Assembly: GCF_020782875.1 (NCBI RefSeq)
Contig: NZ_JAJGBN010000001.1
Coordinates: 1-64,000, forward strand
Source of the DNA: Allomuricauda sp. M10
GTDB lineage: Bacteria; Bacteroidota; Bacteroidia; Flavobacteriales; Flavobacteriaceae
Reading direction: 5' to 3'
DNA: 64,000 nt
The position numbers were made by a program, and so were the translations under genes. The notes below the pieces were generated by a model. That model saw only the letters and a list, made by a program, of their open reading frames with translations. It had not been told where the DNA came from and searched no databases. This document shows, in pieces, positions 51,998 through 61,416 of the stretch; within the stretch, counting starts at the first letter, position 1, and every line of letters begins with the position of its first letter.

Positions 51998-52079
51998 GGT
52001 CATTCTGAAAGAGCGAAGTGATTGAAGAATCTCACGGGATTAGCTCACAGGAGATTTCTCGACTGCGCTCGAAATGACA
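51998..52079. repeat. Dispersed intergenic repeat, copy 3
   Basis: About 82 nt beginning GTCATTCTGAAAGAGCG and ending CTCGACTGCGCTCGAAATGACA. The ends are imperfect inverted repeats (GTCATT..GA / TC..AATGAC), so it is a REP- or MITE-like non-coding element. Its 3' end carries the inverted core of copy 1. It fills the gap between the glycosyltransferase and methyltransferase genes. Confidence 0.65.
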
Positions 52080-52081
52080 CT

Positions 52082-52606
52082 CTAATCATTTCTTTCGGCA
52101 TAAACAATGTAATACCGATTGGTGAAATAGCGCAATAATGGACGGATTCCTATTTTTTTGGTGGGATTGGTCCATTTGGCGGTATCCTTAATGGTCCATC
52201 CCGCTTTTTCCAACAGCCAATCGAACTGCCAATCTTCAAATTCGTGGTAATGCCTATCCCAAGGGTCTGTTTTACTTCTATAGGCTGATGAAAACCACAG
52301 GCGCATGGGAATACTGGCCACCAATTTTTTGGCCTTCAGTTCCTTCAACACATTAAAAGGGGCAACCAAGTGTTCAAAAATTTCAAAGGCGGTTACAACC
52401 TCTGCATCGGATTGGGCAACAGCTTCAAAGTCAATATCCAGATCCTCACCTATGGTGTTCTCTACTTGGAAGCCGTTGGCTTTCATAATTTCTGAAAAGG
52501 GATTCTCGACCCCAAGATCCAAAATGGATTCCTTGGTGTTCACATGCTTTTGCAGAAACGCCAAGGTGTGCCTATAGCGTTTGTTCGGAAAGTTGTTCTC
52601 GTACAT
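52082..52606 (-). CDS. Class I SAM-dependent methyltransferase-like protein
   Basis: 174 residues. The SAM-binding region is visible but poor in glycine (ESILDLGVENPFSEIM at about 28-43, then EVVTAFEIFEHL at about 68-79). The C-terminus has WTNPTKKIGIRPLLRYF. Its ATG directly abuts the stop of the KAS III-like gene (0 nt), so they are coupled. Methyl acceptor unknown. Confidence 0.75.
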   Translation of the reverse strand: MYENNFPNKRYRHTLAFLQKHVNTKESILDLGVENPFSEIMKANGFQVENTIGEDLDIDFEAVAQSDAEVVTAFEIFEHLVAPFNVLKELKAKKLVASIPMRLWFSSAYRSKTDPWDRHYHEFEDWQFDWLLEKAGWTIKDTAKWTNPTKKIGIRPLLRYFTNRYYIVYAERND

Positions 52607-53665
52607 CTAGTATCTATATACAATGGCATTGACGTTCATTCCGGCGCCAACGCTTGCAAAGATAACAACATCTCCCTTTTTTAGTTCATGTTCTGGAAGT
52701 TCCCCGTTCAAGACCTTGTCCAACAAAGTGGGCACTGTGGCTACAGAGCTATTGCCCAGTTCGTGGATGCTCATCGGCATTACATTTTCAGGGACTTCCT
52801 TACCGTAGATTTTGTAAAACCGTTTAATGATGGCCTCGTCCATTTTTTCATTGGCCTGGTGGATGAAGATTTTTTTCACTTCATCAATGCCCACTCCACT
52901 TTTGTCCAAACAAGTGGCCATGGCCTTGGGAACTTGAATACAGGCAAATTCATAGATTTTTCGCCCCTGCATTTTGATGTAGCGAGTGTCCTTACAACTT
53001 TCAGCTCTATTGCTTTTGTCGAAATAGAGATAGTAAGCCTCTTCATTGGCAAAAGTCATTGAGGCATGCGATAGGATTTCCCCCGATGCGGGATTGGCTT
53101 CTATAACTGTTGCCCCGGCACCATCAGAAAAGATCATACTGTCACGGTCATGCGGATCAATAATACGGGAAAGGGTTTCCCCCCCAATGACCAAACATTT
53201 TTGGGCCATACCACTTTTGATAAATGCAGTGGCCTGGATAACACCTTCTATCCAGCCCGGGCATCCAAAAATGATGTCATAGGCCACACAATTCGGATTT
53301 TTTATTTTCAGCAAGTGTTTCACCCTAGTGGCTAGGCTTGGTAAAGTATCCCCTTGGATTTTGCCAGGGGTAAGGTCGCCGAAATTATGGGCAAATATGA
53401 TATAATCCAGTTCTTCTTTGTCAATACCGGCCATGGTGATGGCCTTTTCGGAGGCCAGGTACCCAAGGTCGGAGGTTTTCAGTTCTGGTTCGGCATAACG
53501 TCTTTCAGCAATTCCCGTGATAGCCTTGAATTTTTCAATGATGACCGTATTTTCCTGCCCAAAGGAGGAGCCATCGGTTTCCATAAACCGATGTTCAAGA
53601 AAAGCATCATTTTTGGTGACGATGGTCGGGATGTAGCTTCCAATGCCTGTAATGCCAATTTTCAT
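52607..53665 (-). CDS. 3-oxoacyl-ACP synthase III-family protein
   Basis: 352 residues with the FabH-like thiolase fold: catalytic Cys135 in IIFGCPGWIEG, His in IFIHQANEKMDE and Asn in HELGNSSVAT, the standard C-H-N triad. Thus it is a condensing enzyme, but its neighbours (methyltransferase and GT2) and the unusual FGCPG site suggest a secondary-metabolism or lipid-modification KAS III rather than the housekeeping FabH. First gene of that set. Confidence 0.88.
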   Translation of the reverse strand: MKIGITGIGSYIPTIVTKNDAFLEHRFMETDGSSFGQENTVIIEKFKAITGIAERRYAEPELKTSDLGYLASEKAITMAGIDKEELDYIIFAHNFGDLTPGKIQGDTLPSLATRVKHLLKIKNPNCVAYDIIFGCPGWIEGVIQATAFIKSGMAQKCLVIGGETLSRIIDPHDRDSMIFSDGAGATVIEANPASGEILSHASMTFANEEAYYLYFDKSNRAESCKDTRYIKMQGRKIYEFACIQVPKAMATCLDKSGVGIDEVKKIFIHQANEKMDEAIIKRFYKIYGKEVPENVMPMSIHELGNSSVATVPTLLDKVLNGELPEHELKKGDVVIFASVGAGMNVNAIVYRY

Positions 53666-53774
53666 ATTGAGGTTTTTAAAATTGATTTAAGATAGCAACT
53701 TTTTCATTTAGTTATTATGCATGCATAATAAATGCTACAATGTCCAAAACACGGTTTCAAAGAAATGGAAAAGT

Positions 53775-53811
53775 AAAAAGCCTTGGTCGGAAATCCCAAC
53801 TAAGGCTTTTT
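53775..53811. terminator. Bidirectional intrinsic terminator
   Basis: AAAAAGCCTT and AAGGCTTTTT (53775-53784 and 53802-53811) form a 10-bp stem with GT/AC extension. It has T/A runs on both sides. It lies between gcvP (ends 53832) and the KAS III-like gene (starts 53665), serving gcvP on the minus strand. Confidence 0.8.
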
Positions 53812-53831
53812 GTCACTATTTACAAAGGTTT

Positions 53832-56684
53832 TTAGGCCTCCATATACTCTTCGATAGGGGCGCAGGTGCAGATCAAATTACGATCCCCAAAAGCCTCATC
53901 GGTTCTTCTGATGCTTGGCCAAAATTTATTTTCGGCCACAAATGGCAATGGGAAGGCAGCTTTTTGTCTGCTATAGGAATGTTCCCAAGTATCACTGGTG
54001 ATCATGGCCAAAGTATGAGGTGCATTTTTGAGCACGTTGTCCGTTTCTTCGGCACTGGCTTCATCAATTTCACTTCGGATGGAAATCATGGCATTGCAGA
54101 ACTTGTCCAATTCGGCAAGGCTTTCACTTTCAGTGGGTTCGATCATCAAAGTTCCAGCAACAGGGAAAGAAACCGTTGGAGCATGGAAACCGTAGTCCAT
54201 CAATCGCTTGGCGATGTCCGTTACCTCAATTCCGTTGGCTTTGAAAGGACGGCAATCAATGATCATTTCGTGTGCAGCCCTACCTCTTTCACCTGCGTAA
54301 AGCACATCGAATTTTCCTTTTAGTCGGTCCTTGATGTAGTTGGCGTTCAAAATGGCCGCTTTGGTGGCATTGGTAAGTCCTTCAGCTCCCAACATCTTGA
54401 TATATCCGTAAGAAATCAAACAGACGAGAGCACTACCCCAAGGAGCAGCGGAAATGGCCGTAATGGCATCTTCACCACCTGTTTTTATCACAGGATTGGA
54501 CGGTAGGAACGGTTTTAATTGTTCGGCCACACAAATAGGTCCAACCCCTGGTCCACCACCTCCGTGTGGAATGGCAAATGTCTTGTGAAGGTTCAAGTGG
54601 CAAACGTCGGCACCGATGGTCGCAGGATTGGTCAACCCGACCTGGGCGTTCATGTTGGCACCGTCCATATACACTTGTCCTCCGTTATCATGGATTAATT
54701 TGGTAATCTGTTTGATGGAGGACTCAAATACCCCATGTGTAGAAGGGTAAGTTACCATCAAAGCCGATAGATTTGCGGAATGCAATTTGGCTTTTTCTTC
54801 CAGATCGGCCATATCGATGTTTCCTTTCTCATCCGTTTTGGTCACAACCACTTTCATGCCCGCCATAACAGCAGAAGCAGGGTTGGTTCCGTGCGCCGAA
54901 GCAGGAATCAAGCAAATATCGCGATGTCCTTCTCCTCTGGATTCATGATAGGCACGAATGACCATCAATCCAGCGTATTCGCCTTGAGCTCCAGAGTTAG
55001 GTTGTAATGAAGTGGCCGAAAAACCGGTGATTACGTTCAAATACGATTCCAAGGATTTCAACACTTCTTGGTAGCCCTCAGCTTGTTCTAAAGGAACAAA
55101 GGGATGGATATTGCCCCAATGGGGCCAGCTCAACGGAAGCATTTCCGAGGCGGCATTCAATTTCATGGTGCAACTTCCCAAAGAGATCATGGAATGGTTC
55201 AGTGCCAAATCCTTGCGCTCCAATTTTTTGATGTAACGCATCAATTCGGTCTCGGAATGATAGGCATTGAACACGTCATGCTCCAAAAAGGCTGTGTTGC
55301 GTTGTAGGGATGCAGGGATTACTTCCTTAATGCCACTTTCCAATGCAAATTCCTTTTTCTTGTCTTGGGAAACGATGAAACAGGAAAGCAACAATTTCAA
55401 ATCCTCTTCAGAAGTGGCTTCGTTCAAAGATATAGAAACAGTTTCCTGATCAATATAATTCAGGTTGATGCCACGGCTCTCGCAAACTTCTTTTAACTTT
55501 CCAATGTTGGAAAACTTCACTTTGATAGTGTCAAAGAAGCTCGTGTTCAATTGATCAAGTTCAATCGCTTCCAAACCTTTTGCCAAAAGTTTGGCACTGG
55601 TGTGGATCTTGTTGGCAATGTATTTCAATCCGTTTGGGCCATGGTACACGGCATACATCCCTGCCATAACGGCCAATAAAACCTGTGCAGTACAGATATT
55701 GGATGTGGCCTTGTCTCTTTTAATGTGTTGTTCCCTTGTCTGGAGTGCCATTCGCAGGGCACGGTTGCCATCGGTATCTTTGGTCACTCCAATGATTCTT
55801 CCGGGTAAACTTCTTTTATATTCTTCCTTGGTAGCAAAAAAGGCTGCGTGAGGTCCACCATACCCCAAAGGGATACCGAAACGTTGGGTGGTACCCACCA
55901 CAACATCAACGCCCCATTCCCCAGGAGCTTTGAGCAGAACCAAGCTCAAAATATCCGCAGCAACGGCTACTTTGATTTCTGTTTCCTTGGCTTTTTCCAC
56001 AAATGCGGCATAGTCATGAACTTGACCGTGTTTGCCTGGGTATTGCAACAATGCACCATAGAATTCGGAAGCGAAATCAAATGTTTCGTGATTGCCAACT
56101 ACCAACTCTATTCCTAAAGGAATGGCCCTTGTTTTAAGTAGGTCCAAAGTTTGGGGCAATACTTCTTCCGAAACGAAAAATTTGGAGGCACCATCCTTTT
56201 TCTGTTGTTTTCCTCGAACATCGTACAACATGGTCATGGCCTCGGCCGCTGCCGTACTTTCATCCAAAAGGGATGCATTGGCAATTTCCATTCCGGTCAA
56301 ATCGGTGATCATGGTCTGGAAGTTCAAAAGAGCCTCCAAACGGCCTTGGGCGATTTCCGCTTGATAGGGCGTGTAGGCTGTATACCATCCTGGGTTTTCC
56401 AAGATGTTCCTTTTGATGACGGATGGGGTCAAGGTTTCATGATATCCCAATCCGATATAGGTTTTGAAGATCTTATTCTTTTGGGCCAATTCTTGAAGAT
56501 GGCTCAAGAATTCGTGTTCACTGATCCCAGCAGGAAGATCTAACGGTTGTTTAAGTTTGATGTCATCGGGAATGGTTTCGTAGATGAGTTGTTCCACGCT
56601 TTCAACCCCAATAGTTTTGAGCATGTGGGGCATGTCTTTTTCTGTAATGCCTATGTGTCTGGCGGCAAAAACCTCTGTGTTCAT
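53832..56684 (-). CDS. gcvP: Glycine dehydrogenase (decarboxylating), P-protein of the glycine cleavage system
   Basis: 950 residues from ATG 56684 ([12 protein letters not shown]), normal for a fused single-chain GcvP; the frame is open for 30 codons further but covers the promoter. The PLP lysine lies in [21 protein letters not shown]; the N-terminal half has the [20 protein letters not shown] motif. It decarboxylates glycine and passes the aminomethyl group to the H-protein. Other gcv genes are not in the window. No glycine riboswitch was seen in the short leader. Confidence 0.95.
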   Translation of the reverse strand: MNTEVFAARHIGITEKDMPHMLKTIGVESVEQLIYETIPDDIKLKQPLDLPAGISEHEFLSHLQELAQKNKIFKTYIGLGYHETLTPSVIKRNILENPGWYTAYTPYQAEIAQGRLEALLNFQTMITDLTGMEIANASLLDESTAAAEAMTMLYDVRGKQQKKDGASKFFVSEEVLPQTLDLLKTRAIPLGIELVVGNHETFDFASEFYGALLQYPGKHGQVHDYAAFVEKAKETEIKVAVAADILSLVLLKAPGEWGVDVVVGTTQRFGIPLGYGGPHAAFFATKEEYKRSLPGRIIGVTKDTDGNRALRMALQTREQHIKRDKATSNICTAQVLLAVMAGMYAVYHGPNGLKYIANKIHTSAKLLAKGLEAIELDQLNTSFFDTIKVKFSNIGKLKEVCESRGINLNYIDQETVSISLNEATSEEDLKLLLSCFIVSQDKKKEFALESGIKEVIPASLQRNTAFLEHDVFNAYHSETELMRYIKKLERKDLALNHSMISLGSCTMKLNAASEMLPLSWPHWGNIHPFVPLEQAEGYQEVLKSLESYLNVITGFSATSLQPNSGAQGEYAGLMVIRAYHESRGEGHRDICLIPASAHGTNPASAVMAGMKVVVTKTDEKGNIDMADLEEKAKLHSANLSALMVTYPSTHGVFESSIKQITKLIHDNGGQVYMDGANMNAQVGLTNPATIGADVCHLNLHKTFAIPHGGGGPGVGPICVAEQLKPFLPSNPVIKTGGEDAITAISAAPWGSALVCLISYGYIKMLGAEGLTNATKAAILNANYIKDRLKGKFDVLYAGERGRAAHEMIIDCRPFKANGIEVTDIAKRLMDYGFHAPTVSFPVAGTLMIEPTESESLAELDKFCNAMISIRSEIDEASAEETDNVLKNAPHTLAMITSDTWEHSYSRQKAAFPLPFVAENKFWPSIRRTDEAFGDRNLICTCAPIEEYMEA

Positions 56685-56704
56685 GTTCAATCCAATAAAG
56701 TGCA

Positions 56705-56712
56705 CAAAATTA
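56705..56712 (-). promoter_or_regulatory. -7 promoter box of gcvP
   Basis: TAATTTTG read on the minus strand, with a start near 56700 about 15 nt before the ATG. It supports the shorter start chosen. Confidence 0.5.
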
Positions 56713-56809
56713 GGGATTAATTCAATGAAAATGGGCAATTTTGATGGTCGGGGATGCAAAGTTGTTAACCACAAATTAACCTTTTACTTTCTTCCCTCGA
56801 TTTGCTCAG

Positions 56810-57634
56810 ATGCGTACGTTGAAATCCATATTCGATTTTTATTTGGATGCGAGTATCCATGTGGCCTTGGCGGTCATTGCGATGGCCGGTGTCACCTTTC
56901 ACCTGTTCGGTACTTTTTCGGATACAGATCTCTTGGGGTTTATTTTTTTCAGTGTGATCGTTTGTTACAATTTTATCAAATATGGGGTGGAAGCCTATAA
57001 ATATTTGATTGTTTCCAATGCCTATCACAAGACCATTCAAATTTTTAGTTTCCTCTCCTTCGGTTGTGCCCTTTATTTCTTTTTCCGACTGGATGAACGT
57101 ATATGGTGGGGAACCTTTATTCTCGGACTATTGTCTGGCCTTTACGCGGTACCGTTATTGCCAAGGGCCAAGAATTTAAGAAACTTGGCTGGACTTAAAA
57201 TCTATATTGTCGCCTTTGTGTGGGCCGGGTTTACCGTGTTGTTCCCAGTTTTGGATGCCAACTTGCCCCTGGACTGGGATTTTTGGATTGCATTTGTTCA
57301 GCGCTTTTTATTGGTGTTGATATTGATTCTGCCTTTTGAAATTCGTGATATGCAATGGGACGACAAGTCTCTAAGAACCTTGCCTCAGGTTTTGGGAGTC
57401 CGGAATACTAAAAAACTGGGGATAGGCATGATCGTGGTTTTCTTTCTGTTCACCTTTTTAAAAGATACCATTCATCCCATGGAGATAGGTTTGAGATTGG
57501 CACTTGCCATCGTTTTGGTTTGGGTATTGGTATCCGATAAAAAAATGCAGAAACGCTATTTTGTTTCCTTTTGGGTAGAGGCCATCCCTATATTTTGGTT
57601 TTTCCTATTTTGGGTGGCAGAGCACTATTTCTAA
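56810..57634 (+). CDS. UbiA-like polytopic membrane protein with degenerate active site
   Basis: 274 residues with seven to eight transmembrane helices in the UbiA prenyltransferase arrangement. The second Asp-rich motif survives as IRDMQWDDKSLRTLPQVLG (about 185-203), but the first (NDxxDxxxD) is absent at the expected place (CYNFIKYGVEAYKYL, about 50-64). It may be an inactive or altered UbiA relative. The family assignment rests on the second motif and helix pattern. Its stop overlaps the convergent anti-sigma gene by 4 nt. Confidence 0.7.
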   Translation: MRTLKSIFDFYLDASIHVALAVIAMAGVTFHLFGTFSDTDLLGFIFFSVIVCYNFIKYGVEAYKYLIVSNAYHKTIQIFSFLSFGCALYFFFRLDERIWWGTFILGLLSGLYAVPLLPRAKNLRNLAGLKIYIVAFVWAGFTVLFPVLDANLPLDWDFWIAFVQRFLLVLILILPFEIRDMQWDDKSLRTLPQVLGVRNTKKLGIGMIVVFFLFTFLKDTIHPMEIGLRLALAIVLVWVLVSDKKMQKRYFVSFWVEAIPIFWFFLFWVAEHYF

Positions 57635-57861
57635 AGCTTTTCTTCTAGGTCGCGCTTCATGCGCTCCTTTTCATCCTTTGTCAACATGGTGAGCCCGGCT
57701 CGGTCGCACATAGACGTTAGTTCACTATTCTTTTTGGAATACTGCTTACAGGTCTTGCAGTACAAGAGATGAATGCGAAGTTTTACAATATCCCAAAAAC
57801 TCGCTTCCTTGTATTGTGATTTGTTACAGATATTTGATGCCTCCTGACATGAAATCTTCAT
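57631..57861 (-). CDS. Putative zinc-finger anti-sigma factor
   Basis: 76 residues from ATG 57861, 2 nt after the sigma factor stop. It carries an H-x3-C-x2-C pattern in RIHLLYCKTCKQY (about 29-41), characteristic of zinc anti-sigma (ZAS) domains, and an upstream conserved Cys. There is no transmembrane helix, so it would be a soluble cytosolic anti-sigma for the preceding sigma. Its stop overlaps the convergent gene end by 4 nt. Confidence 0.65.
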   Translation of the reverse strand: MKISCQEASNICNKSQYKEASFWDIVKLRIHLLYCKTCKQYSKKNSELTSMCDRAGLTMLTKDEKERMKRDLEEKL

Positions 57862-57863
57862 AG

Positions 57864-58418
57864 CTAAAACCAATTATCGTTTAAACAACCCATGAGTGCC
57901 GTTCGTGCCCTATGGATCATCACCCAAAGGTTGGACGGATTAATGTCCAGTTCATTACAGATATCTTCCGTACTCATGCCCTGTATGGTCTTCATTTTAA
58001 AGGCCAGGGCCTGTTTTTGGGGCAGTTTGGAAATGCAGTCTTGAATGGCAAGACCCAGTTCCTCGTTTTCCATGATATTATCGCCATCTTTGCTGTACGG
58101 GTCGGCCACCTGTTGCTCCAACCAATCCCCTTCGGCTTCCGAATCATCACTATAATTGATGCGGACCTCAGCTTTGCCTTTTTTGGAATTGATCTTTCGG
58201 TAATGATCGATTACTTTTCGTTTTAAAATGGATATCAACCAAGTGCGTTCGGCAGCATCGCCCTTAAAGTTTTTGGCCGAATTAAGTCCGGCAAAAAAAG
58301 TTTCCTGTACCAAATCTTTGGCCAAGTCGGCATCGCTTACCCGTGCAACCGCATAGTTGAACAGGTAATCGGCATAGAGGTCGACCCAATTTTCAGGATG
58401 GAGTTCGTGCGCGGCCAT
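57864..58418 (-). CDS. ECF-type sigma factor
   Basis: 184 residues: region 2 with VARVSDADLAKDLVQETFFAG (about 27-46, split here) and region 4 with GMSTEDICNELDINPSNLWV near residue 145-164 (HTH). An inserted acidic linker (SDDSEAEGDWLEQ) separates the two. It is encoded with a small zinc-finger anti-sigma. This type in flavobacteria is found with RsrA-like partners and stress response; target genes unknown. A -7 box lies close upstream. Confidence 0.88.
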   Translation of the reverse strand: MAAHELHPENWVDLYADYLFNYAVARVSDADLAKDLVQETFFAGLNSAKNFKGDAAERTWLISILKRKVIDHYRKINSKKGKAEVRINYSDDSEAEGDWLEQQVADPYSKDGDNIMENEELGLAIQDCISKLPQKQALAFKMKTIQGMSTEDICNELDINPSNLWVMIHRARTALMGCLNDNWF

Positions 58419-58434
58419 AATTGTTTAGATGTGC

Positions 58435-58442
58435 CAAAATTA
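58435..58442 (-). promoter_or_regulatory. -7 promoter box of the sigma/anti-sigma pair
   Basis: TAATTTTG on the minus strand, giving a start near 58430, only about 12 nt before the ATG. The remainder of 58443-58636 is AT-rich with two AGGGCTTTTTT direct copies near 58528 and 58559 of unknown meaning. Confidence 0.45.
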
Positions 58443-58636
58443 ATTTTTTTTGGAACAAATCACCTTTTTTGTCGGTTTCTTTGACAAAAACCGTTTAGAC
58501 GTTGAATGAATGCCAGACTAACAATATAAGGGCTTTTTTTGTTCGAATTTTCTGATCTAGGGCTTTTTTGAGAAAATGGCCCAGTAATATTGAAATGGAA
58601 GGTTGTCTTTTACCCTGTGGTGGATAAGACAGTTCT

Positions 58637-59035
58637 TTATGATATTTGGAGCAGGATATCCTTAATGTCCTCGGATTTTAGGGGTTTTACCAGATAATCT
58701 GAAACGGCGTCTATTCTTCGGGCTTTTTTGATGTCCATTGGATCTATGGAGGAGGAAACCAAATACACCTTAATTTCCTTGTTCAACCCAGGAAGTAAAT
58801 CAACAAATTCATCCATAAACTGAAATCCATCCATGACCGGCATGTTGATATCCAAAAAAATAATGTCTGGAAGTGCCTCCAATTCGTCCTTATTGGCCAT
58901 TATATGTTCTAGGGCTTCGGCTCCATCAGAAAAAGTGCTTATCGATTTTACGGAAGGAATACTTCTTAAAGTTACTTTCAGGGTAAATTGGTAGATATCG
59001 TCATCATCCACGACAAATACATTAAGAGGCTTCAT
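58637..59035 (-). CDS. Single-domain response regulator
   Basis: 132 residues, a receiver domain only: acidic pocket VDDDD (about 9-13), phosphoryl-accepting Asp in IIFLDINMPVMDG, Thr/Ser in YLVSSSID and Lys in YLVKPL. It has no output domain and probably works through protein contact. It is 2 nt downstream of the histidine kinase gene. Confidence 0.9.
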   Translation of the reverse strand: MKPLNVFVVDDDDIYQFTLKVTLRSIPSVKSISTFSDGAEALEHIMANKDELEALPDIIFLDINMPVMDGFQFMDEFVDLLPGLNKEIKVYLVSSSIDPMDIKKARRIDAVSDYLVKPLKSEDIKDILLQIS

Positions 59036-59037
59036 AA

Positions 59038-61281
59038 TCAGCTATTTAGATTTATAAAAAAGGATGTGCCAACACCCTCTTCACTTTCGGCCCAAATACT
59101 ACCGCCCATGGCATCTACTTGGGCCTTCGTCAAAAATAGCCCAACACCCTTGGCATCCTTGTTTCTGTGGAACACCTTGTTGAACCCGAAAAGTTTGTGT
59201 CCATTTTTCTTCAAGTTGATTCCAAGTCCGTTGTCCCTGAATTCAAGTTGTGTTTTTCCGTTCTCCACTTTGGAATGAATGAAAATTTCGGGGGTTCTAT
59301 TTTCCGAACAATACTTCAGGGAGTTACTTACCATATTTAAGAAAATACTCTCCAAATAGACTTTGTTATACATGGCAGAAGGAGCGTCGGTAAAATTGGA
59401 GGTTATGTTTGCTCCCGATTTTAAGATCTGGGCCGCCAACATTTCTTTCGTCTTTGACAGGGTGTCCTCAAAGGAGATTTTTTCCACAGGGATTTGTTCG
59501 GCGTTTTTTATCATCAATGATTCCACCAAGGTATCCAGGGTCCAAGTGAGATGATTGGTAACGGTCTCGATTTTTTCGATGAGTTCCTCCTTCATCTCTG
59601 CATCGTTTTCTGTCTTATAAATGTTCAGTAGGGCACTCAAGTTGCTGACGGGGGACCTTAAATTGTGCGATGTTATATGGTTGAACTCGGCAAGCTGCCG
59701 GTTTTGGGCTTTTAGTCTTTTTGCGGATTCTTTTAGGCTCTTGTTGGTTTCCATGATTCTGTGTGCCGCCTGTTTTTGGGTGGTTATGTCCCTTATGGCT
59801 ATGGAAACAAGGAGGCCTTCAGGTGTTTCAAGAGGGCTCAGGGTAACTTGAACCGGAATTTGGAAACCCGACTTGTTATGTACAAAAAAATCCAGGTTGT
59901 GTGGAAGTCCGGTATGTTTGGGGTCTTTAAAAAAAGCAATTGCGTAAAACTCCATAGTGTCCCATAGTCGTTGCGGAACAAGCATGGACACATGTTTCTC
60001 TTTAAGTTCGGAGAATGTGTATCCAAACATTTTTTCGGCTTGCTTGTTGATCAAATGGATGGTCCCTTTTTGATCTACGATTACCATGGAGTCCGGTGCG
60101 GAATCCAAAAGCCCCCGAAATTTGATTTCGGACATACGCTGTTCCGTAATGTCCTGGGTGATGCCTACCATTTTAACCACATTACCGGCACCATCCATTA
60201 TAAGTTCGCCAAAAAGTTCAACGGTTCTAATGGCGCCATTTTTGTGGACTATTCGGTGCATGAATTTTCTGAACCGTTTTTCGGATATGAATTCCTCTGC
60301 GTTGGCACGAAAATTATCTCGATCATCTGGGTGAATTGCCTCAACAACATTTTCAAAACCCAATTGAGATCCAATTTCCAAGCCAAAAATCCGATACATA
60401 TTATCAGACCAGATAAGGTGGTCATTCACAATATCCCATTCCCAATAACCTATTTGGGCCATTTCCTCAGCAAATGTCAACTGTTGGTTTTTTTTAACCA
60501 GCTCTTGCTCTTTGTTGACCTGATCGGTTATATCCTGACATGTGCCGAACATTTCCACAGTTTTTCCGAGATCAGTTTTGACAATGCCCATGGACTTGAT
60601 GATTTTTGTTGTACCGTCCCTAGGCTGAATACGATATATGAGGTCATCGTAGGTCCCGGTTTCCAAAGCCTTTAGTATCTTTTGCTCCACGAGGTCCCTT
60701 TCGTCCACATGAACATGATTCAAATAGACTTCATAGGAAAGGGGCTCATTTTTGGAATGACCGTAGATTTCATAAAGATTATCGGACCAAGTTAGTTCCC
60801 CCGTAATGGTACTCCAGTTCCAATTTCCAATTTTGGCCATTTTTTCCGCATTGTTGAGTTGCTGGTTTTTCTTGGCCAGTTCAAATTCTGCTTTTTTACG
60901 ATCCGAAATATCTAGGAGGACTCCTACTATTTTAACACAAGTTCCATTTTTAAATTCGGGATAACCTATTTTACGTATGAAGCGTAGATTTCCCTTGGCC
61001 GTAACCATTTCCACATCAAGGTCATACGGTTCTCCTTTATGAATGGCATTTTCCAATGCTTGGCGGGCCTTTTCCCTACAATCTCCTTCTTTGTAAAAGC
61101 TTAGTTCTAATTCAAGGGTAGGGACAAAATCATTGGGGACTTCAACAATTTTTTTTATGGTATCGTTCCAATATAGTTCTTTGCTGACCATGTCAAATTC
61201 ATACACCCCTATTTGCACGGCATTGGCCGTGTGGTTCAGTATCTGTTTGATCTTGATATCCTCAATGTCCTTATGTTTCAT
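59038..61281 (-). CDS. Multi-PAS sensor histidine kinase
   Basis: 747 residues, no signal peptide or transmembrane helix: four PAS/PAC units (about 12-130, 145-262, 270-385 and 393-510), a coiled-coil linker, a HisKA-type dimerisation region with the phospho-His in FNHITSHNLRSPVSNL (about 535-550), and a HATPase domain with N-box MVSNSLKYC, DNGLGINL and GVGLFLTKAQVDAMGG. A cytosolic sensor of a ligand or redox state, paired with the receiver protein 2 nt downstream. The signal is unknown. Confidence 0.9.
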   Translation of the reverse strand: MKHKDIEDIKIKQILNHTANAVQIGVYEFDMVSKELYWNDTIKKIVEVPNDFVPTLELELSFYKEGDCREKARQALENAIHKGEPYDLDVEMVTAKGNLRFIRKIGYPEFKNGTCVKIVGVLLDISDRKKAEFELAKKNQQLNNAEKMAKIGNWNWSTITGELTWSDNLYEIYGHSKNEPLSYEVYLNHVHVDERDLVEQKILKALETGTYDDLIYRIQPRDGTTKIIKSMGIVKTDLGKTVEMFGTCQDITDQVNKEQELVKKNQQLTFAEEMAQIGYWEWDIVNDHLIWSDNMYRIFGLEIGSQLGFENVVEAIHPDDRDNFRANAEEFISEKRFRKFMHRIVHKNGAIRTVELFGELIMDGAGNVVKMVGITQDITEQRMSEIKFRGLLDSAPDSMVIVDQKGTIHLINKQAEKMFGYTFSELKEKHVSMLVPQRLWDTMEFYAIAFFKDPKHTGLPHNLDFFVHNKSGFQIPVQVTLSPLETPEGLLVSIAIRDITTQKQAAHRIMETNKSLKESAKRLKAQNRQLAEFNHITSHNLRSPVSNLSALLNIYKTENDAEMKEELIEKIETVTNHLTWTLDTLVESLMIKNAEQIPVEKISFEDTLSKTKEMLAAQILKSGANITSNFTDAPSAMYNKVYLESIFLNMVSNSLKYCSENRTPEIFIHSKVENGKTQLEFRDNGLGINLKKNGHKLFGFNKVFHRNKDAKGVGLFLTKAQVDAMGGSIWAESEEGVGTSFFINLNS

Positions 61282-61416
61282 TTCAAGAAGAATTGATTGG
61301 TTAGATTTTGGGATAATCAGGTCGTGTCAGAAACCGGCTGGCTTCCATTTCCCTAAAAAACTTAAAACTAAGATAGAAAAGATAGTAAATATATTGTGTG
61401 AAATTTATGACAGGAA

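Noticed and set aside
53721..54323. 200-codon plus-strand frame
   Set aside because: Antisense to gcvP and running through the bidirectional terminator at 53775-53811.
56685..56810. Glycine riboswitch before gcvP
   Set aside because: The predicted leader is only about 15 nt and no conserved fold is present.
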